NCBI GenBank assembly: GCA_944321145.1
Contig: CALUKF010000001.1
Span: forward strand, 37,080-101,079
Direction of reading: 5' to 3'
Source of the DNA: an uncultured Odoribacter sp.
GTDB lineage: Bacteria > Bacteroidota > Bacteroidia > Bacteroidales > Marinifilaceae
DNA: 64,000 nucleotides
Below, piece by piece: positions 58,923-64,000 of the stretch; position 1 is the first letter of the stretch; the number at the start of each line of letters is the position of its first letter. A program made the position numbers and the translations under genes. The notes below the pieces were generated by a model. The model worked only from the letters and a program-made list of their open reading frames with translations, did no database searches and had not been told where the DNA came from.

Positions 58923-60529
58923 TGCGCCCACTCGGCAAAGAAGTCATTCCCCTTGTCGTCCACGATGATGAAGGCAGGGAAATTCTCCACGCGGATTTTC
59001 CGTACGGCTTCCATGCCCAACTCCTCGAAATCCACAACCTCCACGGACTTGATGCTCTCCTTCGCCAGGATGGCGGCAGGTCCGCCGATAGAGCCGAGGT
59101 AGAAACCGCCGTGCTTCTTGCAGGCATTCGTCACGTCAATGGAGCGGTTGCCTTTCGCCACCATAATCATGGATGCGCCCAGCGACTGGAACAAGTCCAC
59201 ATACGGGTCCATGCGCCCTGCCGTCGTCGGGCCGAAACTGCCCGACGGCATGCCCTTCGGCGTCTTGGCGGGACCGGCGTAATAAATCGGATGCTTCTTG
59301 AAATACTCAGGCATCGGCTTGCCCTCGTCGATCATCTGCTTGATGCGGGCATGGGCAATGTCGCGTGCCACAATGAGCGTGCCCGACAGGTTCAGCCGCG
59401 TCTTCACCGGATACTTCGTCAGCTCCTTCAGGATATTCTCCATCGGCTGGTCGAGGTCGATGTTCACCGCAGGCGCCAGCGCCGGCGTCTCTTTCGGCAG
59501 GAACCGTGCCGGATTCTTCTCCAACTGCTCCAGGAAAATGCCGTCCTCCGTAATCTTAGCCTTGATATTCCGGTCTGCGCTGCAGCTCACGCCGATGCCC
59601 ACCGGGCACGAAGCCGCATGCCGTGGCAGGCGGATGACCCGCACGTCGTGTACCCAATACTTTCCGCCGAACTGTGCGCCAATGCCCTTGTCACGGCAGA
59701 TTTTCAGCACCTTCTCTTCCCATTCCAGGTCGCGGAATGCCCGTCCGCCCTCGTTGCCGCTCGTCGGGAGATGGTCATAATACCCTGCCGACGCTTTCTT
59801 TACCGTTGCCAAGTTCGCTTCGGCGGAAGTGCCGCCGATGACCACCGCCAGGTGATAAGGCGGGCATGCCGAAGTGCCTAAATCCAGCACCTTCTCCTGC
59901 AAAAACTTCGTCAGCGTCTCCTCGTTCAGCAACGCTTTCGTCTGCTGGTAGAGGAACGTCTTGTTCGCCGAGCCCCCTCCCTTCGTGATGAAAAGGAACT
60001 CATACTTATTGCCTTGCGTTGCGTAAATGTCAATCTGCGCCGGCAGGTTGCACCCGCTGTTCTTCTCCTCCGTCATCGTGAAAGGCACCACCTGCGAATA
60101 GCGCAGGTTCCGGTCGCGGTACGTCTCGAAAACGCCCCGGCTGATAGCCTCCGCGTCGTTGCATCCCGTCCACACGTTCTCGCCCTTCTTGCCGATGCAA
60201 ATCGCCGTGCCCGTGTCCTGGCACGTGGGCAGCTCGCCCTCGGCAGCCACCACCTGGTTCATCAGCATCGTGTGCGCCACAAACTTGTCATTGTCGCTTG
60301 CCTCCGGGTCTTTGAGAATGTCCGCCAGCTTCTGCAAATGCGATGCCCTCAGGTAGAACGACACGTCCGCATACGCCTCGCGTGCCAGGAGCTCCAGCCC
60401 CTCCTTTTCCACTTTCAGGATTTTCCGCCCATCGCATTCGATGGTCTTTACGTAATCTTTCGTCAACAGACGGTATTCCGTCGTGTCCCCTTCCACAGGG
60501 AAAGGCTCTTGATACTTGAATTCTGCCAT
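58919..60529 (-). CDS. Class I fumarate hydratase
   Basis: A 536-residue [4Fe-4S] enzyme interconverting fumarate and malate. It is the fused alpha-beta form like E. coli FumA/FumB. Cluster ligands are the Cys in '[14 protein letters not shown]', '[13 protein letters not shown]' and '[15 protein letters not shown]'. The C-terminal beta part has '[20 protein letters not shown]', '[20 protein letters not shown]' and '[13 protein letters not shown]'. Class I enzymes are oxygen-sensitive and fit the reductive branch used for succinate fermentation in anaerobic Bacteroidales. A possible -7 box TAATTTTG is at 60571-60578 on the minus strand. Its stop codon is the first triplet of heptamer array H6. 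Confidence 0.95.
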   Translation of the reverse strand: MAEFKYQEPFPVEGDTTEYRLLTKDYVKTIECDGRKILKVEKEGLELLAREAYADVSFYLRASHLQKLADILKDPEASDNDKFVAHTMLMNQVVAAEGELPTCQDTGTAICIGKKGENVWTGCNDAEAISRGVFETYRDRNLRYSQVVPFTMTEEKNSGCNLPAQIDIYATQGNKYEFLFITKGGGSANKTFLYQQTKALLNEETLTKFLQEKVLDLGTSACPPYHLAVVIGGTSAEANLATVKKASAGYYDHLPTSGNEGGRAFRDLEWEEKVLKICRDKGIGAQFGGKYWVHDVRVIRLPRHAASCPVGIGVSCSADRNIKAKITEDGIFLEQLEKNPARFLPKETPALAPAVNIDLDQPMENILKELTKYPVKTRLNLSGTLIVARDIAHARIKQMIDEGKPMPEYFKKHPIYYAGPAKTPKGMPSGSFGPTTAGRMDPYVDLFQSLGASMIMVAKGNRSIDVTNACKKHGGFYLGSIGGPAAILAKESIKSVEVVDFEELGMEAVRKIRVENFPAFIIVDDKGNDFFAEWAH

Positions 60530-60650
60530 ATCTTACCTATATTTATAGAATGTCTTATGAATCATCCCTGCAAAATTAGGATTAATTCCCGAAACTTCCC
60601 CCTCTTTCCCCTGAAATATTCATCTCCATTTTCTCGTTTCATTTTTTGTC

Positions 60651-60685
60651 GTTAATCGTTAATCCTTCATCGTTCATCGTTCATC
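60651..60685 (-). repeat. Heptamer array H7 (5 units)
   Basis: Units GTTAATC, GTTAATC, CTTCATC, GTTCATC and GTTCATC. Unlike the other arrays it is not at a gene's 3' end; it lies about 120 bp upstream of the fumarase start and may mark the end of a lost gene. Confidence 0.85.
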
Positions 60686-60786
60686 CCTCCTCGTCTCCCG
60701 TCCGTGTCCTCTCCGAGTCCTCTTCGGTACAAATAGCAGTAAAAAAGTAATAACTTCCGAATAATAACTTGCTCATAACCTCATAA

Positions 60787-60841
60787 ATGTGGTTATAATG
60801 TGGTGTTGATGTGGTAGTGATGTGGTGTTGATAGCTATTAG
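60787..60841 (+). repeat. 11-bp tandem array (ATGTGGTxxTG, 4-5 units)
   Basis: ATGTGGTTATA, ATGTGGTGTTG, ATGTGGTAGTG, ATGTGGTGTTG and a decayed ATAGCTATTAG, all exactly 11 bp. Confidence 0.85.
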
Positions 60842-60939
60842 ATACCTATGGGAGTGGGAGATAACAGCAACAAAACTGCAATCGGGCTGTAAGAAAGCAG
60901 GGAATAATCTATTTTGCGTGCAAAAAATGATTGCTTGGC

Positions 60940-61047
60940 ATGCCGGATTTGTGGATCACGGATGTGGAGGGATATGCTTTCGCGACGGACAACGCGGGCA
61001 AGAAGGCGGGCAGGACGGTGCATGCCACCATGGGCGGCAGTGAGTAG
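60940..61047 (+). CDS. Possible small ORF (35 aa), unknown
   Basis: It would encode a 35-residue soluble peptide beginning MPDLWITDVEGYAFATD and ending HATMGGSE. The composition looks more protein-like than other frames nearby, and the frame is closed upstream by TGA at 60928-60930. No clear ribosome-binding site or promoter was found. It could be a real small protein or the remnant of a lost gene. Confidence 0.25.
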   Translation: MPDLWITDVEGYAFATDNAGKKAGRTVHATMGGSE

Positions 61048-61145
61048 CGGCGCTTGTCCGCTGGATGGAAAAGGAACCCCGGCAGCCTGTGAGGGCGCCG
61101 GGGTTGGGGAAAAAGAAAATGGGGTGTGTCGAAATGTCTTTTTAT

Positions 61146-61342
61146 CATACTCCCTCCCCCCTTCGGGGTAGTGGAGGCTTCGCCTCGAAATGGCTACGCT
61201 CGGCATAGTGGAAACAAGTTTCCCCTCTGCACTCGCTGAATCGCCATATTCCTCTGTCTTAGAGGGAGAGTTTGAAATGTCTGGTATTCAAGCTCCTCCC
61301 CTAAGATAGGGGAGGTGGCTGCGAAGCAGACGGAGGAGTATG
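61146..61342 (+). mobile_element. MITE-like palindromic element, copy 3 (197 bp, module inverted)
   Basis: The ends and the two hairpins are the same as in copies 1 and 2. The roughly 80-bp central module (GAGGCTTCGCCTC, GGAAACAAGTTTCC) is present on the left arm and in the opposite orientation to copy 2. It lies 45 bp beyond the M3 peptidase stop. Confidence 0.78.
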
Positions 61343-61386
61343 CAAGCATTTTGACACACCCCGTTCCCTTTGTGGGAGGCTGCCGT

Positions 61387-63492
61387 TTAGTCGTGGAGCA
61401 GGCCTTTGCGGCGGAGGAGCGGGTCGATGCTGGGCTCTTTGCCACGGAAGGCTTGGTAGAGCTTCATCGGGTCGTCGCTGCCTCCACGGGAGAGGATGTA
61501 TTCGCGGAAGGCGCGTGCTTTTTCGGGGTTGAAGATGTCGCCGGTCTCTTTGAAGGCGGCGAAGGCGTCGGCGTCGAGCACTTCAGCCCAGGTGTAGACG
61601 TAGTAGCCGGCTGCGTAGCCTCCGTTGAAGATGTGGCTGAAGTAGGGGCTGCGGTAGCGCACGGTGATTTCGGGAATCAAGCCGATGCGGTCGAGGGTCG
61701 CTTTTTCGAATGCTTCGGCGTCGATGCGGGCAGTGTCCTGGACAGAGTGGTATGCCATGTCGAGGAGGGCTGCGGACATGAATTCGACAACGGTGAAGCC
61801 TTGGTTGAAGAGGCGGCTTGCCTGTATTTTGTCAATCAGCTCCTGGGGCATGGGCTCGCCGGTTTTCCAGTGGCGGGCGTAGGTTTGCAGGACTTCGGGG
61901 GCAGCCGCCCAGTTTTCCATGATTTGCGAGGGCAATTCCACGAAGTCGTTGGCTACGGATGTGCCGGAGACGCTGGGGTAGGTGCAGCGGGAGAGCAGGC
62001 CGTGGAGGGCGTGGCCGAACTCGTGGAAGAGGGTGCAGGCTTCGTCGAAGGTGAGGAGCGAAGGGGTGTCGCCCGTGGGCTTGGTGAAGTTGCAGACGTT
62101 GACTACGACCGGGGTGTTGCCGAGCAGTGCGGATTGCGGGCGGAAGGCTTCCATCCAGGCTCCGCTGCTTTTGCTGGCACGGGGGAAGTAGTCGGCGTAG
62201 AGGATGCCGATGTGGCTGCCGTCGGCGTCTTTGACTTCAAAGGCGAGGGCTTCGGGGTGGGGCAGGGGCAGGTCGTTGCGCTGCTCGAAGGTGATGCCGT
62301 AGAGTTTGTTGGCAACGTGGAATGCGCCTTCGCGTACTTGTTCGAGGGGGAAGTATTGGCTGATTTCGGTTTCGTCAAGGCCGTATTTTTCTTTTTTGAG
62401 TTTCTCGCTGTAGTAGCGCCAGTCCCAGGGGGCGAGCTTGAAGTTGCCGCCGGTGCGGTCAATCAGTTTCTGGAGTTCGGCAGCTTCGCGTTTTGCGTTG
62501 GGAAGGGCTGCGTCCCAGATTTGGTTGCAGAGGGCATAGACGTTTTCGGGCGTTTTTGCCATGTTGGCGTCGATGACGTAGGAGGCGTAGTCTTTGTAGC
62601 CGAGGAGGGCGGCTTTTTCAGCGCGCAGGGATACCATTTCGCTGATGATGACCCAGTTGTTGTTGGCGTTGTCGTGGCTGCCCCGGTTGATGTAGGCTTT
62701 GTATATTTCTTCGCGCAGGGCGCGGTTGTCGGCGTATTGGAGGAAGGGCATGATGCTGGGGTTGTGGAGGGTGAATACCCATTTGTCCTGCATGCCCCGT
62801 TCGTTGGCTGCGTCGGCAGCGGCAGCGATGACGCCTTCGGGCAGCCCGCTGAGGTCTTCTTCACGGTCGATGACGAGCTGGTAGGCGTTGGTTTCTTTCA
62901 GTTGGTTGGTGCCGAACTGGAGGCTGAGGAGGGCGAGGCGGCTGTTGATTTCGGTGAGCCGCTTCTTGGCGTCGGGGGCGAGGTTGGCTCCGCCACGGAT
63001 GAAGGAGTCGTAGTAGTGTTTGAGCACCCGTTGCTGTTCGGTGGTGAGGTTGGCTGCGCCTTGGGCGTCGTGGACGGCTTTGACGCGCCGGAAGAGTTTT
63101 TCGTTGAGGTAGATGCCGTCATCGTGGGCGGTGAGCTCGGGCATGATTTCTTCGGCAATGGCTTTCAGGGAGTCGGTGGTGTTGGCTTCCTGGAGGTTAA
63201 TGAAGATGTAGCGCACGCGGTCGAGGAGTTGCCCTGATTTCTCCAATGCTTCGATGGTGTTGGCGAAGGTGGGTGCTTCGGGGTTGGAGGTGATGGCGTC
63301 GATTTCCTCCCGTTGTTGTTTCATGCCTTCACGGAAGGCGGGGAGGTAGTGCGCGTCGTGGATTTTGTCGAAGGGCGGCACTTGGAAGGGGGTGTCAAAC
63401 TCTGCCAGCAGGGGATTGTCGGCTGCGGGCTTGTCGTTGCAGGCTTGCATGGTGATGCCTGCGAAGCAGATTAAGTAGATAATTTTCTTCAT
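61387..63492 (-). CDS. M3-family oligopeptidase lipoprotein (Dcp-like)
   Basis: A 701-residue zinc metallopeptidase. It has a lipoprotein-type signal ([18 protein letters not shown]). The family start '[19 protein letters not shown]' and '[20 protein letters not shown]' match peptidyl-dipeptidase Dcp/oligopeptidase A. The active site is [14 protein letters not shown] (HExxH near residue 492) with a downstream Glu in '[13 protein letters not shown]'. Substrate-binding '[19 protein letters not shown]' follows. It trims short peptides in the periplasm. A -7 box TACTTTTG at 63516-63523 and TTG at 63542-63544 form its promoter, which overlaps that of rpmB. Confidence 0.93.
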   Translation of the reverse strand: MKKIIYLICFAGITMQACNDKPAADNPLLAEFDTPFQVPPFDKIHDAHYLPAFREGMKQQREEIDAITSNPEAPTFANTIEALEKSGQLLDRVRYIFINLQEANTTDSLKAIAEEIMPELTAHDDGIYLNEKLFRRVKAVHDAQGAANLTTEQQRVLKHYYDSFIRGGANLAPDAKKRLTEINSRLALLSLQFGTNQLKETNAYQLVIDREEDLSGLPEGVIAAAADAANERGMQDKWVFTLHNPSIMPFLQYADNRALREEIYKAYINRGSHDNANNNWVIISEMVSLRAEKAALLGYKDYASYVIDANMAKTPENVYALCNQIWDAALPNAKREAAELQKLIDRTGGNFKLAPWDWRYYSEKLKKEKYGLDETEISQYFPLEQVREGAFHVANKLYGITFEQRNDLPLPHPEALAFEVKDADGSHIGILYADYFPRASKSSGAWMEAFRPQSALLGNTPVVVNVCNFTKPTGDTPSLLTFDEACTLFHEFGHALHGLLSRCTYPSVSGTSVANDFVELPSQIMENWAAAPEVLQTYARHWKTGEPMPQELIDKIQASRLFNQGFTVVEFMSAALLDMAYHSVQDTARIDAEAFEKATLDRIGLIPEITVRYRSPYFSHIFNGGYAAGYYVYTWAEVLDADAFAAFKETGDIFNPEKARAFREYILSRGGSDDPMKLYQAFRGKEPSIDPLLRRKGLLHD

Positions 63493-63515
63493 GTAATTGC
63501 GATTTTAGTTTTGAG

Positions 63516-63579
63516 CAAAAGTACTAAAAAATTTTCTTCTCCAATCTCTTGCTTATATGAAAATAATGTGTTTTCTTTG
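63516..63579. promoter_or_regulatory. Overlapping divergent promoters of the M3 peptidase gene and rpmB
   Basis: Leftward: TTG (63542-63544), 18 bp, TACTTTTG (63516-63523). Rightward: TTG (63549-63551), 20 bp, TTTCTTTG (63572-63579), one base off consensus. The two -33 elements are only 4 bp apart, so the promoters may compete. Confidence 0.5.
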
Positions 63580-63618
63580 CACTCTGTTTGGAAAGCGTTT
63601 ATAATAATATTGAGAGAG

Positions 63619-63861
63619 ATGTCAAGAGTTTGTCAAATAACCGGAAAGAAAGCGATGGGTGGTAACCATGTATCTCACTCTAAGAGAAGGGTGAAGAGGA
63701 CATTTGCTATCAACCTGTTCAAGAGAAATTTTTATTGGCCTGAAGAGGGCAGATGGGTTCGTTTGAATGTTTCTGCAGCCGGTCTTCGGTTGATTAATAA
63801 GGATGGTTTGAATGCTTGCTTGAAGCGGGCAGTAGAAGCTGGTTTGATTAAAACAATTTAA
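63619..63861 (+). CDS. rpmB: 50S ribosomal protein L28
   Basis: An 80-residue ribosomal protein. The start at 63619 gives the classic N-terminus [20 protein letters not shown], followed by 'KRRFKxNL'-like '[20 protein letters not shown]' and '[15 protein letters not shown]'. The open frame from 63511 has an unrelated 36-residue extension through the promoter region. The length is normal. rpmG follows 11 bp later, the usual rpmB-rpmG order. Confidence 0.97.
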   Translation: MSRVCQITGKKAMGGNHVSHSKRRVKRTFAINLFKRNFYWPEEGRWVRLNVSAAGLRLINKDGLNACLKRAVEAGLIKTI

Positions 63862-63872
63862 AATCACTGACG

Positions 63873-64000
63873 ATGGCAAAGAAAGGTAAAGGAAACAGAG
63901 TACAGGTGATTCTGGAATGTACGGAGCAGAAAGAGTCGGGAGTACCCGGAATGTCCCGTTACATTACGACCAAGAATCGTAAGAACACGCCTGAGCGATT
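63873..64000 (+). CDS. rpmG: 50S ribosomal protein L33 (5' part, truncated by window edge)
   Basis: The first 42 residues ([20 protein letters not shown], then ...[13 protein letters not shown]) match L33, which is about 62 residues in Bacteroidota. The gene runs off the window. It is co-transcribed with rpmB. Confidence 0.95.
   Translation, partial: MAKKGKGNRVQVILECTEQKESGVPGMSRYITTKNRKNTPER

Larger units (their letters stand above)
60530..61386. other. 857-bp repeat-rich gap between fumarase and M3 peptidase genes
   Basis: It contains heptamer array H7 (60651-60685), the 11-bp array (60787-60841), a possible 35-codon ORF (60940-61047), an inverted repeat AACCCCGGC/GCCGGGGTT (61075-61105) and MITE-like copy 3 (61146-61342). 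No full-length gene was found, and the larger open frames here run through repeats. Confidence 0.65.

Noticed and set aside
60838..61206. A 122-codon minus-strand frame and an 85-codon plus-strand frame (60914-61171)
   Set aside because: Both run through the inverted repeat and into the MITE-like element, with no protein-like composition or ribosome-binding site.
61315..63237. A 640-codon plus-strand open frame opposite the M3 peptidase gene
   Set aside because: It starts inside the MITE-like element and has the biased composition of an antisense frame; the M3 gene is well supported.

Overview
The window is a stretch of a Bacteroidales (Bacteroidota) chromosome. Evidence: promoters of the Bacteroidota type (TTG or TTTG, about 20 bp, then TAnnTTTG), lipoproteins with Bacteroidetes-style signal peptides, an FimA/Mfa-type (type V) pilus operon, GH92 mannosidases, a Rho factor with a long inserted low-complexity region, and an SLBB export protein next to a Wzz-like chain-length protein. 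Genus cannot be fixed from the sequence alone. No SusC/SusD pair, rRNA, CRISPR array, transposase or replication origin was seen.

Layout. 1-3.7 kb: end of a surface-polysaccharide cluster (SLBB exporter, Wzz). 3.7-9.8 kb: a PurF-like amidotransferase, a bile-acid/sodium-symporter-like transporter, a secreted M43-type metalloprotease lipoprotein, a hemerythrin protein overlapping a LuxR-type regulator with a degenerate receiver, and Hsp20. 10.1-18.4 kb: housekeeping genes (manC, mlaEF, a DUF4296 lipoprotein, a PadR/PspC pair, gpmI, DUF3109, tRNA-His, glsA) plus a short protein that looks like an amidohydrolase without its catalytic barrel. 18.5-30.6 kb: a PCMD-type lipoprotein, DPP IV, hydF with a sigma-54 activator lacking its DNA-binding domain, and an operon of patatin/Omp85, ApbE and a second Omp85 protein. 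30.9-44.4 kb: glycoside hydrolases (GH92, GH20, GH92, GH2, then GH3) suited to dismantling high-mannose N-glycans, interrupted by an acyltransferase. 44.5-54.9 kb: an eight-gene type V pilus operon behind a long leader. 55.0-56.8 kb: an AT-rich two-gene AAA-ATPase module with its own promoter, the best candidate for an acquired and possibly undescribed defence-type system. 57-64 kb: rho, class I fumarase, an M3 peptidase and the rpmB-rpmG ribosomal genes.

The most unusual signal is in the DNA between the genes. Five kinds of short repeat recur: (i) seven arrays of a 7-bp unit (GATGAAC/GATTAAC), most sitting at gene 3' ends and reading in the direction of transcription, which supply stop codons and even the last residues of two unrelated proteins; (ii) three copies of a 142-197 bp palindromic MITE-like element whose central module is inverted between copies; (iii) two copies of a three-palindrome element; (iv) three unrelated arrays with an 11-bp period; and (v) one 23-bp hairpin array. 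Units of 7 and 11 bp are both coprime to 3 and carry a stop triplet, so such arrays close every reading frame.
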